Shown here in pieces: positions 15,694-24,731 of a stretch of 33,486 nt of DNA. Origin of the DNA: Bacteroidota bacterium (GTDB lineage: Bacteria > Bacteroidota > Bacteroidia > JABEUT01); assembly GCA_021823405.1 (NCBI GenBank), contig JAKAOA010000016.1:1-33486 (forward strand), given 5' to 3'. The position numbers were made by a program, and so were the translations under genes. A model generated the notes under the pieces. The model saw nothing but the letters and a program-made list of their open reading frames with translations, searched no databases and was not told the DNA's origin. Positions within the stretch are counted from its first letter, which is position 1. Each line of letters opens with the position of its first letter.

Positions 15694-18009
15694 ATGAAAA
15701 AACTTACTTGGTTGCTTGCTTTGATTTTAGGCGCAACTGAACTAAATGCAGGCGTAGTAAGCCCCGACTATGCTAAAAAGGCGGCTACCCATTTTTACAG
15801 CCAGACCTTTTCCGCTCCATCCGCTACACTTACCCTTGCCTATACGGAAAATGACCTGAACGGCGAACCTGTTTATTATATATTTAACGTAAACGGGAAT
15901 AACGGGTTTGTTATCATTTCCGCCGACGATGCGGCAATGCCTATAATCGGTTACAATTACAGAGGCAGCTATAAAGCGCCGGAACCCGGCTCCAATACCA
16001 ATTTTGTTTACTGGATGCAGGAACGCAAAAAGGAGATTATCGCCATACGCACCCAGAACCTGAAGGCGAACGAGGAGATAAAAAATCTCTGGACTTCTTA
16101 TTACAATAATGTAGCGCCGAATAATACGCACAGGGTAACCCGTGTGACGAACGCTTTTCCGTCAAATACGTTTCATCTGGTTAATTCCATTTACAATCAG
16201 TCGCCGATATATAACGCCGATTGCCCGGGCGGTTCAGTAACTGGTTGCGTGGCAACCGCCATGTCGCAAATTATGTGGTACTGGCAATATCCCTCACACG
16301 GCTTACTTCACAGCGCCTACCTTTGCGTACCGCCGTTTTATGCCAATAATTATGGGTTATTGTCCGCCGATTACGACACCTCAAATTATAACTGGTCGCT
16401 TATGCCGCGCGAGGTTACCGGTTCCACGCCCAATAATGAGGATACGATGGTAGCCAAACTGTGTTACGATGCCGGTGTAAGCGTTGGAATGAATTATGCC
16501 CCGGGCGGCAGCGGATCCGAAGTGCTGCTGAATGATGCTATTGGAGCCGGCTGGCCCGATAGCGCGTGCGCCCAACGGTCATACATAAAATATTTCGGGT
16601 TCAATGCTTCCACCCTATCGGGGAAGTATGAGAGCAATTATACCCAGACCTCTTGGCAAAATATGCTTGAAGGTGAACTGAACAATAACCGTCCGGTGCA
16701 ATATGTAGGAACCGACCCTAACAATGGAGGACATACATGGGTTTGCGACGGCTATAATTCAACACCCGATTTTCACATGAACTGGGGCTGGGATAGCGCT
16801 TACGACGGATGGTACAGCGTAACCCTGCTGAACCCGGGTCCTTTTAACTTCAGCAGCAATCATGAAGCTTTGATAGGCATTGAACCTCCGCCTGTAAAGG
16901 CATGGTTTACCGCTACGCCTCTTACCTCTTGCACCGCACCTCTTTCGGTTACCTTTACAGACAAGAGTATGATACCCTCGCTGGCAAACCCCATTACAAG
17001 CTGGAACTGGACCTTTACCGGCGGCGTTCCATCCACTTCCACACAACAGAATCCGGTAGTCAGCTATAATTCACCCGGCTCCTATAGCGTAAAATTGAGA
17101 GTTATAAACGGACTGGGGCGCGATTCCGTAACCTTTGCCAATTACATAGTAGTAGGCAACCCAAGTGCGCCGCCGCTTGTACAGGGTTTCGAGTCGGTGC
17201 CTTTTGCGCCAAGCGGATGGTACGTGGTTAATAACCCCCAGTTGTTAACATGGTGGGGTTGGGGTGCCCCGGGCGGTTTCGGCAACAGCGCCCACAGCAT
17301 ACATTACGACAACTGCGCCAACGGTATGCTTGGCGAATATGACCAGATTCACACGCCGATTTACAGTTTTACTGGCGTTACCAAACCAACCCTATATTTC
17401 GATGTGGCTTATGCGCCGTACAATGTAAACTCATCGCCGCCGGAAAGCGATACGCTTGTTGTGTATTACTCCACCAACTGCGGGGCGACATGGAACGAAG
17501 TGTACAAAAAGGGCGGGTTAACGCTTGCCACCACAGGCGGGCTGGATATAGCGAACGGACATGCCCATACAGATGCACAGGGCTGTTTTTACCCGCTGAA
17601 TACGAACTGGCGCACCGATACCATACACATACCAGCCATAGCGGGTTCACCCGCAGTAATGTTTTCGTTCGAGAACAGGTCGGGCAACGGCAGCACCATG
17701 TATATTGACAACGTGAACATACCCGGACTGCCTCTTAGCGTTGATGAAATGAACAACGAAATGGCAGTAACCGTCTATCCTAATCCGAACAACGGTAACT
17801 TTCAGATTGCCTTTAACGGACAGCCCTCCGCCTGGTACGATATGTCGGTATATAATATGCTCGGACAGGAGGTGATGCATAGAATGTATGATAACGTTGC
17901 AGCAGGTTCGGTATATTCAGTGAATATGCCGGCGGTAGCCAAGGGCGTTTACTCTGTTGTGCTTAAAAATGACCAACGGCAAATAGTAAAACAGGTTACC
18001 ATATTCTGA
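15694..18009 (+). CDS. Secreted C10 (streptopain-like) cysteine protease: Spi-like prodomain, PKD domain, T9SS C-terminal sorting domain
   Basis: GCVATAMSQIMWYWQYP (Cys), GGHTWVCDGY..FHMNWGW (His), PKD WNWTFTGGVPSTSTQQNPVVSYNSPGSYSVKLRV, C-terminal VYPNPNNGNF...VKQVTIF. Confidence 0.93.
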   Translation: MKKLTWLLALILGATELNAGVVSPDYAKKAATHFYSQTFSAPSATLTLAYTENDLNGEPVYYIFNVNGNNGFVIISADDAAMPIIGYNYRGSYKAPEPGSNTNFVYWMQERKKEIIAIRTQNLKANEEIKNLWTSYYNNVAPNNTHRVTRVTNAFPSNTFHLVNSIYNQSPIYNADCPGGSVTGCVATAMSQIMWYWQYPSHGLLHSAYLCVPPFYANNYGLLSADYDTSNYNWSLMPREVTGSTPNNEDTMVAKLCYDAGVSVGMNYAPGGSGSEVLLNDAIGAGWPDSACAQRSYIKYFGFNASTLSGKYESNYTQTSWQNMLEGELNNNRPVQYVGTDPNNGGHTWVCDGYNSTPDFHMNWGWDSAYDGWYSVTLLNPGPFNFSSNHEALIGIEPPPVKAWFTATPLTSCTAPLSVTFTDKSMIPSLANPITSWNWTFTGGVPSTSTQQNPVVSYNSPGSYSVKLRVINGLGRDSVTFANYIVVGNPSAPPLVQGFESVPFAPSGWYVVNNPQLLTWWGWGAPGGFGNSAHSIHYDNCANGMLGEYDQIHTPIYSFTGVTKPTLYFDVAYAPYNVNSSPPESDTLVVYYSTNCGATWNEVYKKGGLTLATTGGLDIANGHAHTDAQGCFYPLNTNWRTDTIHIPAIAGSPAVMFSFENRSGNGSTMYIDNVNIPGLPLSVDEMNNEMAVTVYPNPNNGNFQIAFNGQPSAWYDMSVYNMLGQEVMHRMYDNVAAGSVYSVNMPAVAKGVYSVVLKNDQRQIVKQVTIF

Positions 18010-18029
18010 TAGCAGCCGAAATATTTTAG

Positions 18030-18057
18030 AAATCCCAGCTGCAGGTTGGGATTTTTT
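18030..18057 (+). terminator. Rho-independent terminator of the C10 protease gene
   Basis: AAATCCCA-N9-TGGGATTT followed by T-rich tract. Confidence 0.75.
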
Positions 18058-18162
18058 ATTGGTATCAATCGTTGGCTAAAATTATGCGCCTATCGCGATG
18101 AATGGATATTCACCGCAGAACGTATATGGAGGCGCTTTGTAAATTCTTGCCGGCAGTGTAGG

Positions 18163-18537
18163 TTAGAAACATTCTATGGTAAAGTTCATTCCAACCACAT
18201 TCTTTATTTCTTCGCCCTTTTCTATCATCAGCTCGTCGTCTTTACGACAACGCCATTTGATTTCAACCTCTGTGCCGGTTGCGGTAAGGTGTTTAAGGGA
18301 GGAGATTAACCTGATAATTATTTTTGAAGTGGCGGTGTTGTAGTAAATCCATCGGAATTCAAGAATGGTTTTTGGCTTTGGCGTTTTTTTATATATCTCC
18401 ATATAATCAAAAAGGGGCTTGTAAAAATCGTTTACATTTTCGGGGTACGATTTTCCCGATATTAAAAAGACGCCCGAATCGCCATCGATGTTGATTGATG
18501 GGCATTCGGCAGTCGCTTCAATGATTAGCGGTTCCAT
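18163..18537 (-). CDS. SiaC-family (DUF1987) regulatory phosphoprotein
   Basis: PSINIDGDSGVFLISGKSYPENVNDFYKPLFDYMEIY and LEFRWIYYNTATSKII. Confidence 0.88.
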   Translation of the reverse strand: MEPLIIEATAECPSINIDGDSGVFLISGKSYPENVNDFYKPLFDYMEIYKKTPKPKTILEFRWIYYNTATSKIIIRLISSLKHLTATGTEVEIKWRCRKDDELMIEKGEEIKNVVGMNFTIECF

Positions 18538-18540
18538 CGG

Positions 18541-19632
18541 TCAGAGGTAGATTTGAATTGAGAAAAACGGGTCATTGCCGGCTGAATTATCAAAACTGTA
18601 AGTAAACTGCATGGCGGAATTTCTGGCAATTTCGAGCAGTCCGAGACCGGAATTGCCCTCCGGCGTTATCTCGGCGGATGCAAGGCGCTGCTTATAAAGT
18701 TGTATAACGTCATCCGTCTTCATTTTTTTTAGCGATTCAAGGAATTTTAACAATTCTTCAGCGCGCTGTCGTTCTATAAAATTGCCGCCTACTATAACGA
18801 GTCCGCCCTCTCGAGACGATATTGAGAATATTCCCGCTCTTTCTCCGTTGGTTACTTTAGCGTGCTTGAGTATGTTTTGCACAACTTCTATGGTGGTGAT
18901 AAGACCTTTTTTGTCTTTAGCCGCCACGCTATCGCCCGACAGGATGTTTGCATCCATCATTTGCAGCAGTGGTGATATGATTTCCCTGGTGAATTCCCCT
19001 TTAAACAGTACGAGTATGTTATTTTCAACAAGAGTTTGGTAGAAATTCAGCTCCCGGTGCATATTCTCGCTTAGCCGGGGAACGGAGATGCTTTCTCCCG
19101 GTTTTTTTAGCTCCAGTGCAAGGAAAAATTCGGCTACCGCACCATCTATATCCCTGAAATGATATTTGAGAGGCATGCTTGATTTTCTTGCCATTTCAAT
19201 TAATCCCAGACCGGCGCCGCCTTTGGAGGAAAGACCTTCGGTTCCGGTCAATATTTCATGATAGAGATTCTTTAATCCGTCCGGATCGAGGGAATTGATG
19301 TGGTTTATTTTATCTTTCAGACCGTCAATATGTTCTTTCAAAATCAGATTGGAGGAGCAGAGCATTACTCCGTCATCGGACAAACTCAAGTGGAAAAAAT
19401 CGCGGTGGTTAGCCGCCCGGGGCACTTTTTCTCTATGCCGGATAGTATTCTGAAAGCATTCGGCGATTAAGAAGCAGGTTCTGTTCGAAATTTTGCCCAA
19501 CTGGCTCGAACTTTTTAAATAGGACTCGGTAAGAGCGGTAAATTTGTCGGTAATGCCGTCGCTTATCAAGCCCATATAAGAAAGGGAGATCTTCTCGTTC
19601 CCGAGGTTCTTAAAAAGTTCATTCATCTTCAT
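18541..19632 (-). CDS. Tandem SiaB-family (GHKL-like) protein kinase, two domains in one chain (ORF extends to 19719)
   Basis: AECFQNTIRH...GGAGLGLIEMARKS and IEVVQNILKHAK...GNSGLGLLEIARNS. Confidence 0.82.
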   Translation of the reverse strand: MKMNELFKNLGNEKISLSYMGLISDGITDKFTALTESYLKSSSQLGKISNRTCFLIAECFQNTIRHREKVPRAANHRDFFHLSLSDDGVMLCSSNLILKEHIDGLKDKINHINSLDPDGLKNLYHEILTGTEGLSSKGGAGLGLIEMARKSSMPLKYHFRDIDGAVAEFFLALELKKPGESISVPRLSENMHRELNFYQTLVENNILVLFKGEFTREIISPLLQMMDANILSGDSVAAKDKKGLITTIEVVQNILKHAKVTNGERAGIFSISSREGGLVIVGGNFIERQRAEELLKFLESLKKMKTDDVIQLYKQRLASAEITPEGNSGLGLLEIARNSAMQFTYSFDNSAGNDPFFSIQIYL

Positions 19633-19760
19633 ACAGGTACGCAAAAAAATAGAGCGCCGGCGTATTCTTGGAAAGGTATTATTATGCGAATGTATAAAAA
19701 TAACCATATCCCGCCCCAAAAAAGTATTTTGCAGAATAGCGGAGGCGGGTGCGATGGTAA

Positions 19761-21935
19761 CTACCGGATACGCACTGCCATAACCAGCATATCGTCCTGT
19801 TGCGGAAGGTTACTCTTCCATTCGGTTATGGTTCTTTCAATTAGAGCCGAAGCGTTTGAGTTATCATCCTTGTAAGCTGATTGTAAAATTTCGGCTAGTC
19901 GGTTCTTTCCGAATTTTTCATCATCGGTATTTAGCTGGTCAACTATGCCGTCGGTGCACATGGCGAGCATCATCCCTTTTTTTAGTTCAAAGGATTCGGA
20001 GCCGAAGTAACGTTCGCGCTCCGGTTCGCCGGTAATGGATGCGCCGCCGACCGATTTCGGAGTGGCTTTAAGAACCTGATGCCGGTCGTCTATAAATATA
20101 GAAGCGTTGTTTTTGGCGCCGGAGAACATGGCGATATTCTTTCTGTGGTCGAGTACAATCAATGCAACATCCATGCCATCCTGCGAATATTCGTCGCCTT
20201 TTTCCTGTTGGAGCGTTCTGAAAACAAGATGGTGTATGAAAGACAGTATTTCGCCCGGATCGAGTAACTTTCGCTCAATTACCGCTTCATTCAGGAATGA
20301 GTTGGCGAGCATGCTCATACAGGCGCCCGGCACGCCATGCCCTGTACAGTCGGCTACGGCGAGGTATGAAATATTGTCATTGTCGTTATGGTGAAACCAG
20401 TAAAAGTCGCCGCTTACAATGTCTTTCGGCTGAAAATAAACGAAATGCGAGCTGAAATATTTACTCAATTCTTTGTCGGGCGGAAGAAGCGAATATTGTA
20501 TTTTTTTGGCATAATTTATGCTGTCCATCAATTTCATGCGGTGGCGCTCCACTTCTTCCTTTTGCCGGGAGATGATGATGTTGTCTTTTCTTTTCCGGCT
20601 GTAGCTGCGGTAAATAAACAAGGCAAGAAAGAAAGTAAGGGCGAAACCTGCAATAAAGGCGTTACGGATTATCTTCTGTTTCTTTTTCTCCTGTTGCGCA
20701 AGCGTTTCTTTTCGGCTGATTTCGGCTTTTTCCGCCTCCTGTTTCTGCTTAAATTCCGCGCTCATTTCCTCCTGAACGATTTTCTTTTCGTTGGCTTCGG
20801 CGGTAATGCTGTCGCGGTAGATGATGTACTTTTTGAAATCTTCGGTCTCCGCTTTATAATTTCCTGCCGCACTATCGAGAGAGGCGAGACCGAGATAGGT
20901 ATTTTTCAGCTGTTCTTTAAAGTTGTGACCGACTGATGCGGTTAATGCGGAATCGAAGTATGTTCTTGCAACAACGAAGTTTTTCATGCGGATATAAATG
21001 TTGCCAATATTTATAAAAATAGGGATTGACTCCACGAAGAACTGGTTTTGTTCCAGCGTTTGAAGCGCTTTCATATTCATCTGTAATGCGTTGTTAAAAA
21101 GGGTATCGTACCCTTTTTTGTCGGCTGATTTTTGCGCCCTGCAACCCTGTTCAAAATATATGTTTCCTATACTGCCATATACAATTCCAAGTCCGTAATA
21201 TTTCATTTTGCCGTTGGCTTTGCCTGCTTTTATTTTATTGTATTCCGCAATAGCTTTGGAGTAATAATACATCGCTTTTGGAACATTGCCCCGCAAATGG
21301 TAAATATCGCCGATGTTGGCGTAATTTACACCTGTACCGAATTTATCCTTTATTTCAATGCAGATGGGCAACGATTCATTGAAATATTCCATTGCTTTGT
21401 CGTATTCGCCAATTTCAAAATATATCGCTCCTATGTTACCTACGGTCCGCGAAATTTCGTGTTTATCTCCAAGTTCTTTATCAATTGCAAGGGCTTGCAT
21501 GTAATAATTGAGCGTCTGTTCATAATTTCCCATTCCGTCGTAGGTAATTCCTATGAAAGTATAAACCATCGCTACATTTTTTTTGTCGCCGCTTTGTTGA
21601 TAAGGTTGCAGCGCTCTTATGTAATATTCCAGCGCTTTAGGGAAATCGCCTTTGCCCCGGTAATTTGAAGCGATAATATAATATGCTCTTGCTTTACCCT
21701 TTAAGTAATCTAGTTTATCAGCCCAGCCCTCGGCTCGTGTGGCAATCATAGCGGATGAGTCAAAACTATGGGCTGCGAGAAGTAAATTGGCTAACCGGTT
21801 CAGGGTATTTACTTTGCCTGTATCGTTTTTCATACTATTCAGCGCCGATTTGAGCGAATCGATGGAGCGGTATTGCGAATGAAGAATAGGGCATCGGAGT
21901 AATAATAGCGTTACAAACAGGGCTGTACAAATCAT
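19761..21935 (-). CDS. TPR-repeat, single-TM, SpoIIE/PP2C-type serine phosphatase (ORF extends to 22145; ATG at 21935 preferred)
   Basis: Multiple TPRs, TM AFIAGFALTFFLALFIY, PPM motifs VSGDFYWF, VADCTGHGVPGACMSML, MCTDGIVDQ, QQDDMLVMAVRI. Confidence 0.92.
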   Translation of the reverse strand: MICTALFVTLLLLRCPILHSQYRSIDSLKSALNSMKNDTGKVNTLNRLANLLLAAHSFDSSAMIATRAEGWADKLDYLKGKARAYYIIASNYRGKGDFPKALEYYIRALQPYQQSGDKKNVAMVYTFIGITYDGMGNYEQTLNYYMQALAIDKELGDKHEISRTVGNIGAIYFEIGEYDKAMEYFNESLPICIEIKDKFGTGVNYANIGDIYHLRGNVPKAMYYYSKAIAEYNKIKAGKANGKMKYYGLGIVYGSIGNIYFEQGCRAQKSADKKGYDTLFNNALQMNMKALQTLEQNQFFVESIPIFINIGNIYIRMKNFVVARTYFDSALTASVGHNFKEQLKNTYLGLASLDSAAGNYKAETEDFKKYIIYRDSITAEANEKKIVQEEMSAEFKQKQEAEKAEISRKETLAQQEKKKQKIIRNAFIAGFALTFFLALFIYRSYSRKRKDNIIISRQKEEVERHRMKLMDSINYAKKIQYSLLPPDKELSKYFSSHFVYFQPKDIVSGDFYWFHHNDNDNISYLAVADCTGHGVPGACMSMLANSFLNEAVIERKLLDPGEILSFIHHLVFRTLQQEKGDEYSQDGMDVALIVLDHRKNIAMFSGAKNNASIFIDDRHQVLKATPKSVGGASITGEPERERYFGSESFELKKGMMLAMCTDGIVDQLNTDDEKFGKNRLAEILQSAYKDDNSNASALIERTITEWKSNLPQQDDMLVMAVRIR

Positions 21936-21946
21936 ATTTCGTATTT

Positions 21947-22016
21947 TATACCGACCACAATTGAACCCGATAACTATCGGGTTGCTAAAATTCGCAAATT
22001 CAAAGCATCGGTATAA
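21947..22016 (-). repeat. Palindromic intergenic repeat, copy 2
   Basis: Outer arms TTATACCGA / TCGGTATAA; inner AACCCGATA-AC-TATCGGGTT. Confidence 0.75.
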
Positions 22017-22023
22017 CCGCCCG

Positions 22024-22163
22024 TACCGGTATTTTACCTTTGCAAAATCACTTAAGGGCAGTAAATATGCCGACCATGAATGAAGATGTGGAACATTCAT
22101 GTCGGTATGACCGCGGATACAGGTATTCTGCGTTCGTAAAATCACTTACCTGCAGTATAAAAT
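22024..22163. repeat. Direct repeat pair A (22024-22068) / B (22118-22163) bracketing palindromic copy 3
   Basis: First 40 nt match 31/40 ungapped, including exact AAAATCACTTA and GCAGTA. Confidence 0.6.
22067..22108 (-). repeat. Palindromic intergenic repeat, copy 3
   Basis: ATGCCGAC-CATGAATG ... CATTCATG-TCGGTAT; same outer arms as copies 1 and 2, different inner stem. Confidence 0.65.
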
Positions 22164-22213
22164 AGGCGCGCACGAATCATATTAGCCATTTGAGGGATGC
22201 GAAATTTACGCTA

Positions 22214-23152
22214 TTAAAAATACAAGATATGAAATTTAAGTTTACCCTGACTGAATTCAAGAGCGGGAAATGGAACTTTAATGAAGGAAATGGCTCCGAG
22301 AAATGCTTTCATCGGGGCGGAATTGGTGGGTATTTTAGTGGTGTTTATATCCAGTGACACCAGGAATTTTCGATAACGGGTGAAGCAGATTTCGTTTCCT
22401 GTGGAGTCGTAAGCGATGGGATTGGTAACCGCGCCGGTCATTCCTTCGGCGCCGTAACCGAAATCGAGGCATAGCCATCCCGGCACTTTATTGCCTTTGG
22501 GCAGAAAGGAAGAAATGGCGAACGCCAGCCAGTACGTTTGTCCGTTATAGTCCTTTATGAATTCCTCCCAGAGGTTATCACCCAGTTCATTGGGGCGGTA
22601 TTGTCTGTATTCAGTAGGATGAAATGAAATTTTCATCATCACCGGCTGTCCGTTTGAAAGTGCTTGTTCCGACAGGAAGAGACCTGCTCCGATGGTATTT
22701 GCTGTCATATCGCCGGGCGAAAAGCCCCATTCAGACGAAAAACCGTCTAATATTTCAATATTGGTCTGGTATGCGAGCCCTACGCCTGCGCCGTAATAAT
22801 CAGATGCCTGCGCCCTGATTCCGCTCCAGCGGTAAAGAGCGGCAGTAAGCCGGCTGACGGTATATGCAGTAAGTATATGCCCTAATTTATCCATTTGCTG
22901 CCATTCGTCATCGTCGTTAAAAAAATGAAATGCCGAGCGGGGATAGTTTTTATACCAGAGCAGGTTAAGAGCTATCATGGATCCGGCATAAACAGCGCCC
23001 TGGGCGGCTACCAAAGGCACTAACCGGTTATTATCCTGCACGGGCGAAGGCGTGAAAAATCCGATATTGCCCTGACCTATACAGACAGAACAGACGGCGC
23101 ATGAAAGGAAGCATGCGAGTAAGTTTTTTCGGATATTATTTGGAAGTTTCAA
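22214..23152 (-). CDS. DUF2279-family predicted envelope protein
   Basis: DKLGHILTAYTVSR...NIEILDGFSSEWGFSPGDMTANTIGAGLF. Confidence 0.8.
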   Translation of the reverse strand: MKLPNNIRKNLLACFLSCAVCSVCIGQGNIGFFTPSPVQDNNRLVPLVAAQGAVYAGSMIALNLLWYKNYPRSAFHFFNDDDEWQQMDKLGHILTAYTVSRLTAALYRWSGIRAQASDYYGAGVGLAYQTNIEILDGFSSEWGFSPGDMTANTIGAGLFLSEQALSNGQPVMMKISFHPTEYRQYRPNELGDNLWEEFIKDYNGQTYWLAFAISSFLPKGNKVPGWLCLDFGYGAEGMTGAVTNPIAYDSTGNEICFTRYRKFLVSLDINTTKIPTNSAPMKAFLGAISFIKVPFPALEFSQGKLKFHILYF

Positions 23153-23168
23153 AATTTTTGTACTTTTG
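23139..23168 (+). promoter_or_regulatory. Bacteroidetes-type promoter for the Lys-rich small protein
   Basis: TTTG (23139-23142), 18-nt spacer, TACTTTTG (23161-23168). Confidence 0.65.
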
Positions 23169-23200
23169 CATCAAATTTAACCAACTAAACAAATTTCAAA

Positions 23201-23371
23201 ATGAAAAAACTAGCTATCGTTGCCGCTCTTCTGTTCGCTTTCGGAACAGTTTCTTTCGCTCAAGACAAAACCAAGAAAGCTGATAACAAGAAAGCTCCTA
23301 AGAAAACAGAAAAGAAAGCTGCCAAGAAAGCAGACAAGAAACCGGCTGCTGACAAAAAAGCTGCTAAATAA
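23201..23371 (+). CDS. Small secreted Lys/Ala-rich protein (56 aa)
   Basis: MKKLAIVAALLFAFGTVSFAQDKTKKADNKKAPKKTEKKAAKKADKKPAADKKAAK; promoter upstream and terminator downstream; absent from the ORF track. Confidence 0.8.
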   Translation: MKKLAIVAALLFAFGTVSFAQDKTKKADNKKAPKKTEKKAAKKADKKPAADKKAAK

Positions 23372-23395
23372 TTTGTCAAAATTATTTTTAAAAGT

Positions 23396-23424
23396 CCCTC
23401 CGTATCCACGGGGGGATTTTTTTT
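23396..23424 (+). terminator. Rho-independent terminator
   Basis: CCCTCCGT-ATCC-ACGGGGGG then A and T8. Confidence 0.85.
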
Positions 23425-23429
23425 GCTCC

Positions 23430-24731
23430 CTATTTCCATTTATCAAATATATAAGAATAACTGGTATAAATACCTGCTCCTCCGAACTGTCCGGGTAGGG
23501 CAAGTCCTTGCAGCCGGTTAATGATTATGCTTAATTTAGAGCGTGCGAATTGTTTTGTTAAATAGGCGGCGAAGTTGAGCCCGGCATAGCCGCCGTAACC
23601 TGCCTCAAGCGCGGTAGTCCAGGTATCGGAAAGCAAAAATTCTCCTTGTACGTAGCCATAGCTGTCGGAATTGGCGTTGAAAAGGTTACAGAATCCGAGT
23701 ATGAGGTGAAATTTAGGACTTAAATCGGTAACTGACTTTATATTGAACATAGAAGGGATGGTTGAAAGGAATCCGCCTTTGGAATATGGTAGATATTTAC
23801 TCTGTAAACTGTCTTTCGACAGGGTATGAAAACTTAGGTTCTGAAGCTGATTAAGATTATTGATGGTAACTCCGTTAAATGTATAGCTTGTGTCCTTCCG
23901 GTACTGAAGCGATTTGTTGTTCCACCAGATAAAACCGAGGTCGGAGACGCTTAGGGCTATGGTACCGGCTTTTTCGCCAATTTTGTAGGGCGCTCTTAGA
24001 TAGAAATCGAGCGAACCGCCAATACCGTTAATGGCATTCTGGCTGCCGGCTGCTGTGTCGCTTTGCAATAACTGGGCGTTGGAATTAAATGTAATGCTTT
24101 CGCCTGTGGGCGCAGTATAGAGGGTGGCGGAGGGTAGGTTCATAGCCATAAACTGCTGACCGGCAAGAACGGATACCCCGAAGCCGAATTGAGCTCCTCT
24201 GCCAAAGTTAGTGCATACAAGCCCTGCCTCAAGCTGCTGGTAACTTATATTCTCGAAATGAAAGGGCGATAACTGCGCCGTTCTTCCGGCGTAACCTGCA
24301 TTACCGTAAAAGGGAACCTCAAAATCATCGGGAGTGAAGGAGGCATTGAGGTAGCTTTTGTGGCGCAGGGAAATGAAGAAGTTGAATGCTTTTTTTGATT
24401 TGGAGGTGTCGTTGTACAATACCATGTATATGCCATAATTCAAGGCATAGCCCATAAGATTCTGCGGCTCAAGCAGCGAAGTTACTTGCTGTTTTTGCCC
24501 GCCGCTCAAGTAGTTTCCGGTTAACCAATTATAGGCGAAGGAATTAGTAATGGCGCTCGAGCTAAAATCGCCATCGGCGGAAATGCCGACCATATATTTT
24601 CCGGCGGAATGATTATTGAGAATATCCTCATTCCATTGGGCGCCGGCAATATTGTAAATGGTAAAGGTGATGAGGGAAAAACACAATTTACTGATAGTCA
24701 TACTGCTCGCCGGATTATCGTTTTTTTTCAA
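23430..24731 (-). CDS. Putative outer-membrane protein (DUF5723-like)
   Basis: Signal peptide and beta-barrel-like composition; family call from memory. Confidence 0.6.
   Translation of the reverse strand: MKKNDNPASSMTISKLCFSLITFTIYNIAGAQWNEDILNNHSAGKYMVGISADGDFSSSAITNSFAYNWLTGNYLSGGQKQQVTSLLEPQNLMGYALNYGIYMVLYNDTSKSKKAFNFFISLRHKSYLNASFTPDDFEVPFYGNAGYAGRTAQLSPFHFENISYQQLEAGLVCTNFGRGAQFGFGVSVLAGQQFMAMNLPSATLYTAPTGESITFNSNAQLLQSDTAAGSQNAINGIGGSLDFYLRAPYKIGEKAGTIALSVSDLGFIWWNNKSLQYRKDTSYTFNGVTINNLNQLQNLSFHTLSKDSLQSKYLPYSKGGFLSTIPSMFNIKSVTDLSPKFHLILGFCNLFNANSDSYGYVQGEFLLSDTWTTALEAGYGGYAGLNFAAYLTKQFARSKLSIIINRLQGLALPGQFGGAGIYTSYSYIFDKWK

Noticed and set aside
20388-21668. Plus-strand ORFs of 182 and 178 aa opposite the phosphatase gene
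   Set aside because: Phe/Ile-rich antisense shadows of the TPR region.
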